Below are positions 45,123 through 56,906 of a DNA stretch of 64,000 nucleotides, one piece after another. The stretch comes from Heterobasidion occidentale (lineage: Eukaryota; Basidiomycota; Agaricomycetes; Russulales; Bondarzewiaceae), in the NCBI GenBank assembly GCA_039111635.1, contig JBCAQO010000003.1, forward strand, positions 868,001 through 932,000, read 5' to 3'. The notes under the pieces are model-generated. The model had not been told where the DNA came from. It saw only the letters and a list, made by a program, of their open reading frames with translations, and did no database searches. Made by a program: the position numbers and the translations under genes. The stretch's first letter is position 1; each line of letters starts with the position of its first letter.

Positions 45123-48100
45123 ATGGTCTCTGCCGGTTCTATAACCGTCGCAGGTATGTCGCCACGGCTTGTTGCGTGTCCATTGACTCAACTTCTATCA
45201 CAGTCCGAGTGCGGCCGCCTTCTTCATGGGAGGCCGCTCGCATGCCCGAACTATGCTACGACTCTACCATTCGGGGAGATGCAACCTTGTCCGCGCCAGG
45301 GAGGCCGGTATCATCCATGTCATCAGTCCGCGACATCGTTCAAGTCGTGGATGACCGCATACTCACTTTCGACCCCGCCGAACCAGACCAAGCAAAGGCG
45401 TTTGTCGAGCGTGGCTTTACACCGCCTGGAACAAAGCGATACAAGGACAAGCGGTTTATGTTCGATCGTGTTTTCAGACAGGATGCGACTCAGCAGGATG
45501 TGTATGATGCTACCGCCCGTCCTCTCTTGAAAAACTTGCTGGATGGATACAATGCAACTGCGTTTGCTTATGGGGTGAGTCTCTGACCCCGCGTACCACG
45601 GGAAACATTCAGTGACTTCTTCTAGGCTACGGGCTGCGGCAAAACCCACACGATTAGCGGCACAGAGGCGGACCCGGGCATCATCTATTTGACCATGGCC
45701 GACCTGTTCCAACGCATCGAAGACCGCAAAGATGATTATAGCGCACAGGTCATTGTCACCTTCCTCGAAATTTACAACGAGGAGATCCGCGACCTCCTTG
45801 CCGAGCCAGGCACGCCAACACCCCGTGGAGGCCTACAGATTCGCGAGGACAAAGCCGTCAAGGTTGTCGGGCTCACTGAACTCCAACCAAGATCAGCGGA
45901 TGAGGTCAAGGAAATCGTCTTGCTTGGAAACTCGCGGAGAACACAGTCCCCTACACACGCGAACGAGACATCCTCACGCTCGCACGCAGTCCTCCAGGTG
46001 CATGTCACGCAGGCGCCACGGACAGCGTCTTTGACAGAAGAACGGTCTATGGGCACACTCTCCATTATCGATTTGGCCGGCAGCGAACGTGCAGCAGCTA
46101 CGAGCAATATGGGCCAACGGATGGTCGAAGGTGCCAATATCAACAAATCGCTGCTCGCCTTGGGAAACTGTATCAATGCCCTGTGCGAAAGCGGTGGCGT
46201 CGTCCGCCATATCCCTTACCGGAACAGCAAGCTAACTCGGCTGCTTAAATTCTCACTGGGTGGAAATTGCAAAACGGTGATGATTGTCTGCGTCGCCCCA
46301 ACATCTATTCACTTTGACGACACACACAACACGCTAATCTATGCGGAGCGCGCGACGAAAATCAAAACACGCGTCGTCACCCGAAACGTTGTCAACGTTG
46401 ACCGCCATGTTGGACAGTATGTCGAGGCCATCAACCGGCTCAACATCGAAGTCTCAGAGCTCAAGGCGAAACTGGCTGGGAAACTCAACTCGGAGGCCGA
46501 TGTTGCACGGCGGAAGAGGATAGAGGCTCAGGCCGAGATTGAACGAGCGAAGAATGACATGCAAGTGCGCGCGGAGCAGACTCAGGCTTCGATCCTCGAC
46601 GGCGCCACCTGTGCGGGAAAACTCTTCGCTGCCCAAATCACGCTTCGCACAATACGCGCTCGCCTGGACGATCTCGACAGGCAAGCTTCTTTGCCCGGTG
46701 GCCTTTCTCCCGATCTCCAAGCCGAAATGGGTCTTCTAAAGGCGCTGGCGGCTCCCGAGGAGCAAGCCACGAAGAACGATAGTGCGTTGAACGTCCGCCT
46801 GCAGCGCTCAATCAATTCTGGCAGTATGTTCGATGCCATGCTGCGTGCCGTGAAAGAACGACGGTCAGATAGGCTTGATGCCACGGGTGTCGATAATGTC
46901 AAGCTCGACGCCGAATGCCGCAAGGCAGAGATGGAGCGAGTCAAGGCGGAGGCAGAGAGGGATGCAGTGAAAGACGCTATGAAAACACAAGGAGAGATGC
47001 TCATACATCTGCTCGGCATGGTCGGACGATACACTGTCGTGATTGGCGATGCCAGTCGGTCATTAAGAACCGCACTGGAAGTGGGCAGAGATGGCCAGGA
47101 CGGCACAATCCGTGCTGTGGCGGCATCGTTGAAGAACCTCTCAGACAGCAACGACATGGATTTCCAGTCTCTTGTGGGGCATGCGATCGCGGGCTATGCT
47201 GTCAACCCTGGCGATATGTCCATACTGGAAAGTTTCAAGGGTCACAAGGCGATAGGCAGGGCTTCTTCCGGCCCTGTCTTGCCACAACAGCCAGCTGTGC
47301 CCATTTCTAGACGGGCATCATCGTATGGGGCCCTCGGTATGGGATCGCCTGCACGCAAAGGCCACATCAGATCTCCACGTAAATCGCTAAGAAACAGCCT
47401 ATCGGGGGCAAACTTCCCCTACCGTCGACCAGCAGATAAAGGAAAGGAGAAAAAGAAGGGCGTGCAATGGAAGGACGAAGCTGGACAGGGTGAGCTGGAT
47501 GACGGAGGAGAAGCGAAGCCAGCATCGGCGGCCATCTCGAGCAGCTCAAAGTCTCCGATTCCGGTCAAGCCAAGCCCAGACGATAGCGGCCTTTTCTCAG
47601 CTTCGCAACGGAATCCAGGATCGGAAAGCGAGTGGGAGGACGAGAAAACAGAGGACAGCGTGAACTTCAGCTTCACCCTGCCCCCGCGCGACCTCCCGAC
47701 TTCTCGTGCAGGCCCGTCAAGGATCCGGCGGTCGAGCAGACTCGAACCTAGCTTCCTGAAATCTCGCGGTGCGTCGAAATTGGGGAGCCTAGCGGAGGAT
47801 GATGAGAACGGAGAGGTCTCCTCGGCAGCCTCCCGACTCACCGTGCCACTCTCTGATCGCAGCCTCAACTCCTTGCTATCAAACCAATCAATGAGTAGCG
47901 CGGAGACCCTTAGTGCGGGGGGCAAGCTCCACGTGCCGAAGGGCGCGCACGAGCGAAATACGATGGCGAGTCCGCGCCGTGGGCCACCAACGCCACGTGC
48001 GGTGGGATCAACGCTGAAGTCCTCACGACGACGGTCAAACATTGGGCCCATGCGAAGCGAGAAAGGGCGTCGACGCTCGAGTCTGATCCCACAGCTGTCG

Positions 48101-48388
48101 CCGAAGTCGCGAGAGGGTACCTCTGCTACATCATCGTCAAAGGCGCCGACTAGTGCGAGTGCGGGCCCGCCACGACGCGTCGCGATAGCAGAAATGGATC
48201 CATCTGTGAGGAAATCGCCAGGGAAGAAGGGCAAGCGGATGTCCTTGCTCAATATGGCCTCGAAAGGGATGAGCTCGATAAGCTCGGCGCGGTTACGACC
48301 CAGTCCGAGTGCGTCCATGGCGAATATATCTGTAGGGGACATCAGTGCCGCAGATACCAGCTTCAAAGTGAGGCCAACGTGGAAATAA
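45123..48388 (+). CDS. kinesin-8 family motor (Kip3/KIF18-like)
   Basis: Plus-end-directed microtubule motor that shortens microtubules at their tips and controls spindle length and nuclear position. Exon 1 MVSAGSITVA splices to VRVRPPSSWEAARMP. A second intron precedes ATGCGKTHTISG, the P-loop. Further motor signatures: LEIYNEEIRDLL, NETSSRSHAVLQVHV (switch I), IIDLAGSERAAAT (switch II), INKSLLALGNCINAL, HIPYRNSKLTRLLKFSLGGN and HNTLIYAERATKI. The neck and coiled coil follow (IEVSELKAKLAGKL, then Ala/Arg/Glu-rich helices to about residue 590). The rest is a Ser/Pro/Arg-rich basic tail, the usual second microtubule-binding site. The last exon is unbroken for about 2.7 kb. About 1,060 residues. 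Confidence 0.93.
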
Positions 48389-48741
48389 AGTCAAGCCTTT
48401 CTATGCGTAGCGTTTATACCATCATCATCTATACGTATGCCTTCGCATGTAGTAAGTCCCGTCCTTTGATTATTGGGGTTCTCGGTCCCAGTTTCTCGTT
48501 CTCCGTCGTATCTGATTGCTTATTCTCTCAACGACCATGTTCTCCAGATTGTCGATACATTAGCTGTGCAGTATGTTTGCTTTGTATTTTATGTATACCC
48601 GCCATGGAGAGCTATTTCGCGGCAAAGCTGTTGATTTCTGCGTGTGATGGGCTCAATCACGAAGTGGGAGATGTCGAGTGTACTTATTCGATGTATGATC
48701 TTCGGCAGACGATGATATAAGTGCGAATAGTATACAAATGC
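48389..48741. other. convergent intergenic, no gene seen
   Basis: Between the 3' ends of kinesin-8 and the p24 gene. A plus-strand frame at 48379-48720 is not supported by any motif. Confidence 0.6.
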
Positions 48742-49617
48742 CTAGATAATACGTTTTATCTCGAAGAATGACTGTCATCCACAACTCAGTGAATAAGGAA
48801 GAAGACACTGGTGAGGTATAAACGCACCTTCAGGTAGTATACTTGCCATGCACATACGGACACTAGCACGAACGCCTGCAATATTGACCACCATTTCACT
48901 CTGGAATTGGTCGATTCGGCTGTGTTGCGGTGTGTTCGTTCACGAACGACGATGTACTCTTGCTCATCTTTGACTGAGGTAAGGCCATTAGCTAGCAGCC
49001 GTATTTCTCGCTCGATGGGAGCAACGTGTTCTGAACGAAACCGTGAGTGCGATGATTTCATGGCATGTTAACAAGCGCACCATCTTCTCCCTCGCCCACG
49101 TAAATCACTCCATGAACGTTGAAACTGAAATACATTATTAATAGTGATGGCAGCGGTTCAATGATACATACACACCTAACTATCTTGTCAGCGATTGCAC
49201 TCATTTGGTTCGAGAAACAGTATTCGTAGCGACCATCTTTCTCCGCCGTTATAGAGAGTGACCCCGTAGACTGTTTGATATGCTTTCCCAAGGCAGTGCC
49301 TTCCGGATCAGTTATCTAGTGAAGGATATGAGTATGAGCCACCTGGAATCAAATGGCCACTGACCCAGAAGTCGATGTCCAAGTGGCCTCCACCGCCAAC
49401 TTGGTATGTCACTGTCATCTAAGGAGACTGCGAGTTTACAGATAGGTTAGCTGAAGAAGCGAATGTTTGCACCTTGTCATTCTTGTGAAGGTCCTCGAAG
49501 AAACATTCCTTCTTGGAGGCAGCCACGTCAATCAGATGCGCCGACACCAGTGACAACAGCAAAGATAGAGAAGAATAAGCAAAGGGCCAGAATATTTTGA
49601 CAATGTAGGCGTGTCAT
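48742..49617 (-). CDS. p24 family cargo receptor (emp24/gp25L/Erp), leader out of frame
   Basis: Type I membrane protein of COPI/COPII vesicles between ER and Golgi. The GOLD domain reads AHLIDVAASKKECFFEDLH, MTVTYQVGGGGHLDIDFW, HIKQSTGSLSITAEKDG, RYEYCFSNQMSAIADKIV, with the disulphide cysteines. The coiled coil and membrane segment follow (VKDEQEYIVVRERTHRNT, WWSILQAFVLVSVCAWQVYYL). After a last intron the tail is KSFFEIKRII, with an FF and a dibasic signal. Oddity: the only ATG for a signal peptide (49617, MTRLHCQNILALCLFFSIF...) is one base out of frame with SAHLIDV and stops at a TGA. The ECFFED frame has a stop and no ATG upstream. This looks like a single-base indel near 49540-49556. 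Without correction, translation could start only at MTVTYQV and would lack a signal peptide. Confidence 0.88.
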
Positions 49618-49838
49618 GGCCGCCGGATGCTACGTCGCAGAGAGAAGGTGTGTTGAACGCACTGCTTTGGAGCTCGCCGGGCTACAGAGCAAGGACGGAG
49701 ACTCCGAAACCGATCACGCCGTCTCCGGGGTCTCTGCCCTGCCCGATTTCCAGATCTGTGGGCTTTGGGTTTGGGCGACGGCTCTTCTCCCATTCTCTAT
49801 TGTCATCTCACTCAACGTTACTCTCCACGAACATAATC

Positions 49839-50800
49839 ATGGCCGAAAATCCTTTCGCTCCCAAGGTGCGTCTTACTGTTCCGCAAGCACACCAGAGTTA
49901 CCTCTCTCAGAGCCAATTGATCGTGTGTCTACTTTGGGGCGCAAATGAAAACTGATATCGCCCTTTGCTCTGCAGCAGGAAGACGAGAATGATCCTCATT
50001 TTGAGCCTGTCATTAAGCTCACCGAGCAGGTCGAGACAAAGACCAACGAAGAAGATGAAACGGCCATCTTCAAGATGTAAGTAGATTTTCTTCCAGATCG
50101 GCCCATCCATCGATCCCCTCCGTCTCAACACCAATGCTTCTGCCATTTTCATGCAGGCGCGCCAAGCTCTTCAGGTTCGAGAACACCTCTCAGGAGTGGA
50201 AAGAAAGAGGCACTGGTGAGGTGCGGTTGTTGCAGCACAAGCAGACTCAGAAAGTCAGGCTGGTGATGCGGCGTGATAAGACGCTCAAAGTCTGCGCGAA
50301 CCACCTCAGTACGCACCGTTCCCTTCCTCTGTCAACACTGTACTGATTGTGTCAATTTGCTTTGCTGCAGTCTCTGCTTCCATGAAACTGCAGCCGAATA
50401 TTGGATCTGACCGGAGCTGGGTGTGGAAGGTTCTTGCCGACTACTCTGAGGACCCACCTACCTCTGAGACCCTCGCAATTCGGTTTGCCAATACTGAAAG
50501 TACGCAAATTGATCTTTTTATGAAACATCTGTTAATCTGCCACCAATAGATGCAACGCAATTCAAGACAGCATTTGAGGAGGCACAGCAAACCAATATTA
50601 AACTTACCGCTGCATCCACTCCTTCTGCTCCCGCTCCCTCTGCCCCCCTCGCCATTGAAGCCAAGTCGGCAGAGAACGACGAGGCTGAGGAAGAAGTTGA
50701 AGAAGAAGTTGAAGAAGTTGAAGAAGAAGTTGAAGAAGTTAAAGAAGAACCTGTGGTCGATGCTGTCGAAGGATCAGCAGAGGAGAAGAAAGAGACATAA
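49839..50800 (+). CDS. YRB1: Ran-binding protein 1 (Yrb1-like)
   Basis: Cytoplasmic RanBD protein that frees Ran-GTP from exported karyopherin complexes and helps RanGAP hydrolyse GTP. Exon 1 is short (MAENPFAPK). Next come [20 protein letters not shown] and DETAIFKM, then [50 protein letters not shown] and [11 protein letters not shown], all standard RanBD strands; the KERGTG loop is intact. The tail ends in an acidic run of [13 protein letters not shown] repeats in place of the usual short acidic terminus. Five exons. It is head-to-head with the p24 gene at 222 bases. Confidence 0.95.
50692..50750. repeat. GAA/GTT-based coding tandem repeat
   Basis: Tandem GAAGAAGTT-type units in frame in the RanBP1 gene, encoding alternating Glu and Val. 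Length is likely to vary between strains. Confidence 0.75.
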
Positions 50801-51081
50801 AGATGTTGCGGCAGTTTCTCATATTGTTCCACCTGTTCCACCACGACCGTATATAGTGTCTTTATACCACCAAACTTTAGAACACTATGTGAGCATGTCT
50901 TCATACAAAGATTTCCGGTCGTGGCATTGTTTTAGTTATCGCATACGACGTCGTCGAAATCAAATGTATCATTGACCTCAATTCGCCGTAGGCATCTTAT
51001 ATTTTTGCGCTGACAACCTGCGCGGGTTTCTTGTCTTGCCCACGCACAGCGCTATACATGTCTAGAAACACAGATGCCACA

Positions 51082-53447
51082 TCAAGCAGCTGCCTTCCCC
51101 GTAGCGGACTCTTCACCAGCCCAAGCCGCCCAGAATCCAGCGCCATCCCCTTCGGACCAGTAAAGGGCAGACGATTTTCCTTGGACCACGGCTTCATTGA
51201 TGAGGACATGCCGAACATTCTAAGATGCGATAAGACGACTAGAAAAGCGGAAGGGTGATGTTGGACTTACTGATCCGCTGGCATTGGTAAGAGAACACGT
51301 TAGCACGACAAGAACATCGACAGGAAAGAAGCGAACTTACGGTACTTCGTACATGGGTTCTAGCAACAGTGTTTCCTAGAGACCAGTCAATGAATCTGTC
51401 CGCTGTAGTGCGCCGAAACTTGCCATGATACCCCTCAAGCCCCGAGCGCCGCCTCCGCGTTCAGCAGCCTTTTGACAAATCGCATTCAGGGCTCCCGTCG
51501 TAAATCGAATTTCCACACCCGAGTAGCCAAACAGAGCAGAGTATTGTGATATGAGAGAGCCCCGAACTTCGGTGAGGATCCGGCGAAGGTCAGTGGGGGT
51601 GAGCGGCGAAAGTGTTGTCAAGGACGGCAGACGGGAGATAAATTCAGGAATAAATCTAGATAGAAACTCGTTTCCCAGATGTTTCATGAATGAAGGGAGT
51701 GGAAGCATACCCGTATTGAATCAAATCTGCGGAAGTAAACAACAAATGAGTGTTAATTGATGGAATAAATCAAGATCATATTACCTGCTGGTTCGACCAG
51801 TTCAAACAGGTTGGGAGATACCCGCCTATTAGATGTGAAAAATGGCATAAATCCTGGGGTAGTGTCTTCGGACGGGGCATTGAGTGTAGCTCCAAAGCCG
51901 ATTGACTGGGCATATATCGTCATAAGAATGATACAAAATATCCGAAAAGCCTTACTCCTTTGGCCACTCGTCTCTTAATGATTGTCTCCAATCCTACAAA
52001 TGCGCCACTAAGAATGAACAATACATTGGATGTGTCAATCTGAAACATGTCTGGCTTGGCCGCTTTCGCTGTCGCATAAGAACATTATACCATCCGCCAC
52101 GACGATGGTCATATGAGAGGATGAAACATACCAGGACTAGGAGGAATGGTTCGAGTAGTTGAACGCGAACGACCTTCACTGCTAGCAACGCCGGGGCCTT
52201 CAACTGCTGCCCCTTTTGCTGGTACAGTGACGACCGAGCCTTCCAGAATCCGGAGAAGAGCCTGTTGTACACCTTCGCCTGCGACATCGCGTGATCCTTC
52301 CAATCCTCCAGATCCAGCTTTTCGTGCGATCTTGTCTACTTCATCGATATACACGATACCCATACTTCGCATTCATGGTGAGACCAGGGCACTAATAATC
52401 ATACGAGCAGCCATACCTAGCTCGGTGAGGATCCCAATTCGCGGATTGTAGCTGACCAAACCAATCAACTCGCCGGCTCAAAAGGGAGATGCATCACTCA
52501 CTAGTCGTTGTATGCACACGTCAACGTCTTCTCCTATGTCTGAAATAAAGATAAGTTAAACGATAGTCGCGTAACACTCGACGTAGACTGACATCCGGCC
52601 TACATGATCGACGAACACTCGTGGTCATAGGTTGAGGTTATAGGTTCCGAAAGATAGACACTCACTTGTGTGAAGGACGTGGCGTCGCTGACGGAAAAGG
52701 GCACGTCAAGCACCTTAGCAAGTGTTCGGGCCAATAGCGTCTTGCCTACGACGATGTAAATAGCGAGCGTCAATGAATCCAACTAATAATTACCAGATCC
52801 AGTTGGCCCGCTGTGACTTCAGTGTCAATGACATGAATGAGTGATAGGCACGGGAATACGTGCATGACAAGAACGTTACTCTTCTCGAGAAGAGGTGCTG
52901 CGAAGTGAGGCTGTACAGGCATCGCGGAAGTAGGTGGGAGTCGTTGCGGATGAGGTTGTACGTGCGCAGAAAGTATACCCGATTGCGCTAAGATCATACG
53001 CCTGAGTACCGGAAGAGAAAGAGAAATCCCAGAACGTACAATCTTCCTCTTCCTCACCCCAATGTCCATGATATGCCTCTGCGCTCTCTAACGCTCTGAA
53101 GTTCGCACGGACGCGGTTGTAGTGGTTGAAAACACTGGCGAGGTGTTAATACACAATGCTCCCTCGTGAATCACTACCAACTCACGCCACTGAGAGGACC
53201 TTCTTCGCGTTCTTCTGACCAACTACATATTCATCTAGATACTGCACCAGCTGTGAAACGATAGATATTCAGATTACGCATCTGGGTATGAGATTCTGAG
53301 AGGACGACATACCTGACGTGGGGTGGCCAAACCTTCTGATCCCGCGTGGATGTATTCATTGTAGTTAGGTTTGGGTGCATAGTCATACTGAGCTTGAGTG
53401 CGAATGGATCGAGTGAGTAGGCGAAGTGATTGAGAACGAAATGCCAT
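51082..53447 (-). CDS. MCX1: mitochondrial ClpX-like AAA+ unfoldase
   Basis: AAA+ unfoldase of the mitochondrial matrix. Yeast Mcx1 acts in heme synthesis and partner-free unfolding. The start [17 protein letters not shown] at 53447 is a classic mitochondrial presequence. Then come [36 protein letters not shown], Walker A NVLVM spliced to [35 protein letters not shown], and Walker [30 protein letters not shown] and a sensor-region segment [20 protein letters not shown] follow. The C-terminus is [20 protein letters not shown] and an acidic-Gly tail ending at 51082. About twelve short exons. The N-terminal zinc finger of bacterial ClpX is absent, as in fungal Mcx1. A different frame stays open to 50997, but it lacks the conserved VRHVLINEA. 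Confidence 0.88.
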
Positions 53448-53820
53448 AAATCAGGCGTATGGGTCAGAATGCTGTCAGAATCCACAATCCGTCACTGAAT
53501 GTTATCTTGGTAAGTTCGGCGACTTGGATATTGGCGTGCACAGGGAGAATGTTCAGTAATTGGGTTTGGTGTTGTTCCCTGCAGACGAGACGTTGCCGTT
53601 ACAGAGGGTTCGGGGTAGAAAGGGCTGAAACTAAACTGAAAGTCTCAAGATCTCATTGTCTGGCGGCAGGTCTGAGCGCTGTATCGAACTCAGCATGCAA
53701 CGTAATACCTCACGCGTAAGCATTACATAATTATGTCTTCTCCGTGACAGTGCTGAAGCCTGTCTGCTACTGCTCTCCACTGCCAGTATCTTGCTTCTCA
53801 GTCATCTTCAGACCGTAACA
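53448..53820. other. bidirectional promoter region, ClpX-like / cactin
   Basis: Head-to-head gap of 373 bases with no coding sequence recognised. Short CT-rich stretches precede the cactin ATG. Confidence 0.6.
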
Positions 53821-56310
53821 ATGGGTAGGGATCGCTCTCGCTCTACATCTCCTCGCCGTGTAGACGATCATAGACGGAGAGACAGGTCAAGAGAACGGGA
53901 ATCTTCGCGGCCTGACGGGAACTCTACCAGACACGCCGATCGGGACGATGAACGCAACAGACGGAAACGCACTCGCAGTCGGAGCGTAGATCGAGAGGAC
54001 AGGGGACGTAGTCGCCGGGAAAGAAGCCGTAGCAGAGAGAATGATAGAAAAGAGAAGAAGTGAGTATCATGTAGCATGTGTCACGGAAATATTGACATTG
54101 TCTCGACTTCCAGACGTAAAAGAGACAAGTCCGAGGAACGCAAGGCTCGCAAAGCAGAGAAAAGACGCGCAAGGGAGGAGGAAGAGGCTCGTCAAATTGC
54201 AGAACTGAGTGTTTACAGCGCGACCGACAACCCCTTCCACGACGTAAACCTTGGCCAGCAATTTCGGTGGCACAAAAAGAACGAGAAGGAGAAGAAGCAG
54301 GGACTCACTTTAGCTGAGGCGCAGCGAAAGGACGCATTGAGGCGACAGGAAGCGAAGGAGGAGTTGGAGAGGCTGAATCGGCGGCGAGCTGAACGGGAAG
54401 CAGAGCAACAGTTGAGGGAAGAAGAAGAGGCGAGGATGCATAGGATGGCGGAGTCGGCACAGATGGCAGATTGGATCGCGAAAGATGGGGACTTCCAGCT
54501 GGAGCAGGAGCGACGCAGGGCTGCCATTCGGATCAAGGAGAAGAGGGCGAAAGCAGTCGATTTCTTGGCTCTCAACCTCCGATATGTGAACCCGATCGAT
54601 GAGGCAGAAGATGAAGTTGGAATCGAGGAGGCTGGCCTTGAAATTGATTTGGATGAGCCGTATAATATCTTCGACGTGAGTTCGGCATCCTCACTCTCGC
54701 ACTATTATAGTTCTCATCATATTTATATTCCAGAGCTTATCTCCCGACCAAGTTGATGAACTACATGATGACATCGAGAGGTACCTGCAGCTCGAACAAT
54801 CCGACGTGAATCTCGATTTTTGGACAGTAAGCAACCATTCGTTTATTGAGATATCAAGTCAATGACGAGTCGACCATTTAGAACATGATGGTCATATGCA
54901 AGGACCGACTGGAGCGTATCAAATCTGACCAACGACTTGGTGTTGAAGCTTCCGCCGCCGTAGAATCTGATATCACCGCGCTACTGCAGGGCAAATCCTA
55001 TGACCATCTTGTCGTACTTCAAAGGCAAATCCAGGCTAAACTCTCCAGCGGTGAACCAGTCGACACCGACTATTGGGAGAGCTTACTCAAGAAACTTTTG
55101 GTGTGGAAAGCGAAGGTACTATCCTATCTTTACGAGTCACAACATATATTTAAATTCTAGCTCAGGCCAGACTGAAGAGTCTCCATGAGGTTGTCGTTCG
55201 AAATCGGCTGGAACAGCTTCGCAAGCGACAACGAGATGAAGCTCTTCAAGCTCAAGAAGAACTTCTTGAGGGTGTTGCCAACGCCGCTGCAGGTAAAGCT
55301 CATGCGGCGGTTGTCGAACCTACAGTTGCACAAGAGTCTGTCCTTGCCGAAGACGTCGAGCCCTATGACCGCGCCATGAGCCCAGGATTGATCGATATCA
55401 CCAAATTACCATATGAGGAGAGACAAATTGACATTGTTCTTGAGGCAGACGATCGTCGAGCTCTTGTAGGTTTCCCGGAAACACATGTATCAACAGAAAT
55501 TGACGCTCACTGCTACAGTTCGAACAACGTCGAGCAGTGGCTGCTTCTCGTTTTGTTCCGAAGGCCGCCCAACCTGCACCTCAAGAGGAAGAAGACATCG
55601 AAGCACCCAGTGGTGCGGACCTTGCTTCAGAAGCGCTCTATAGAGCCGAAGCCGAAAAAGACATGGATGAAGAAGAGGAGCTCTTCAATCTCGAAGAGAA
55701 CATCGTTAACCCGACGACATACAATTGGGAAGACAAGTATCGGCCACGAAAGCCTAGATACTTCAATCGCGTGCATACGGGCTACGAGTGGAATAAGTAC
55801 AACCAAACACACTACGAGTACGTAGCCGAGATCGTACGCAAGGCTCCTACTCACTGTTCTGTAGCACGGACAATCCGCCGCCTAAGGTCGTCCAGGGATA
55901 TAAGGTCAGACACGGGTTTTGCCTCATCCCCTTCGAGAGGTCGAGCTGACAACGGATCAGTTCAATATCTTCTACCCAGATCTTATCGACAAATCGAAGG
56001 CTCCCTCCTACAAAATCGTCAAAGAACCAGGTAACGACGACACGGTGCTACTCCACTTTACCGCTGGACCTCCATACGAGGACATTGCGTTCAGGATTGT
56101 CAACCGCGAATGGGAGTACTCTCACAAACGGTATGCCCATTCTGTTACGTATTGAGGAGCAGTCCCTCACATGTGCATGCGCAGGGGATTCCGAAGCAGC
56201 TTCGATCGCGGATGTTTGTCGCTCTGGTTTAATTTCCGGCGGAATGTAAGCTCTTAACGCCTGTGCGATGTCTGAAGGCTCATGTTTCCTTGCAGTTCTA
56301 CCGAAAATGA
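53821..56310 (+). CDS. cactin (splicing factor)
   Basis: Nuclear protein of the spliceosome. In fission yeast and animals cactin is needed for splicing efficiency and fidelity. Exon 1 is an RS-rich head (MGRDRSRSTSPRRVDDH...). It is followed by KRDKSEERKARKAEKR, TDNPFHDVNLGQQFRWHKK, a Glu/Arg/Ala helix, MADWIAKDGDFQLEQERRR, KAVDFLALNLRYVNPIDE, LQLEQSDVNLDFWT and SYDHLVVLQRQIQAKL. The conserved C-terminal CactinC domain has NWEDKYRPRKPRYFNRVHTG, YEWNKYNQTHYD, NPPPKVVQGYKFNIFYPDL, TVLLHFTAGPPYEDIAFRIV, RGFRSSFDRGCLSLWFNFRR and a final FYRK. About ten exons; the last holds only five codons including the stop. Near 700 residues. Confidence 0.93.
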
Positions 56311-56548
56311 GGGGATCTGTGTCTGTATTGGTACTGGCTGTGCTTGGTGTATTTTATTGCATGTGATGTTGTCCTGCATGTGTTCGGATATGAGAGGTTG
56401 TGAGTTACCACGTTACTGGCAACGCCACGGTAGCCAAGCTGTCGGAGGGATGGTGCCCAATAGTTGCCCAGTGAGCACGGGAGGCGCGGATAACACGTGC
56501 TTGCCCGCAGCCTCGTCTGAGATTTGCTTCCGTAAGAAGCTCTTCATC

Positions 56549-56574
56549 GCCGCCTGCAGGTCACTGCAGGCGGC
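56549..56574. repeat. perfect inverted repeat
   Basis: Arms GCCGCCTGCAG and CTGCAGGCGGC around a GTCA loop, 11 base pairs with no mismatch, about 330 bases upstream of the cyclin-like ATG. Could be a dimeric-factor site or a hairpin. Confidence 0.7.
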
Positions 56575-56833
56575 CGCTGGGGCCGCTCGCAGGTCGTCCT
56601 TGACCCTCCACCTTGACCTCCCTCTTGTTTCTGACCCTCTCCTCATCACTCCCTGCGCTCAGTCAAGCTCACAGAAGTAGCTCTCCTTTTTTTGGTCCAT
56701 ACCAACCAGCCTGTGTGGCTTGCACCTCGACTGGGTCGATCGTTGGCCACAAGTAGTGCCTCCAGTGCCACCGGTGCCACGCCAAGTCGCAGGTCCATTG
56801 TCCACCCTCACATAACGGTCGGGCGGGGCGCCC

Positions 56834-56843
56834 CATAAAAAGG
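56834..56843 (+). promoter_or_regulatory. TATA-like box of the cyclin-like gene
   Basis: CATAAAAAGG, about 73 bases before the ATG at 56907, in a GC-rich surrounding. Confidence 0.4.
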
Positions 56844-56906
56844 CCTCGAGACTCGTCTGGTTCACAGTGTTGCGCTCTCTTCCCACTCACTGATCGTTCC
56901 CTCGCG

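Larger units (their letters stand above)
56311..56906. other. intergenic, promoter of cyclin-like gene
   Basis: No gene supported. Contains a perfect 11-base inverted repeat and a TATA-like box, both listed. Minus-strand frames (56413-56649, 56659-56890) lack conserved motifs. Confidence 0.55.

Noticed and set aside
47419..48366. 315-codon open frame on the minus strand
   Set aside because: It lies opposite the Ser/Arg-rich tail of kinesin-8, whose motor domain fixes the plus strand as coding; biased codon composition keeps the reverse frame open.
50997..51218. In-frame continuation as an alternative ClpX C-terminus
   Set aside because: The other frame gives the conserved [13 protein letters not shown] end, so the stop at 51082 is preferred.
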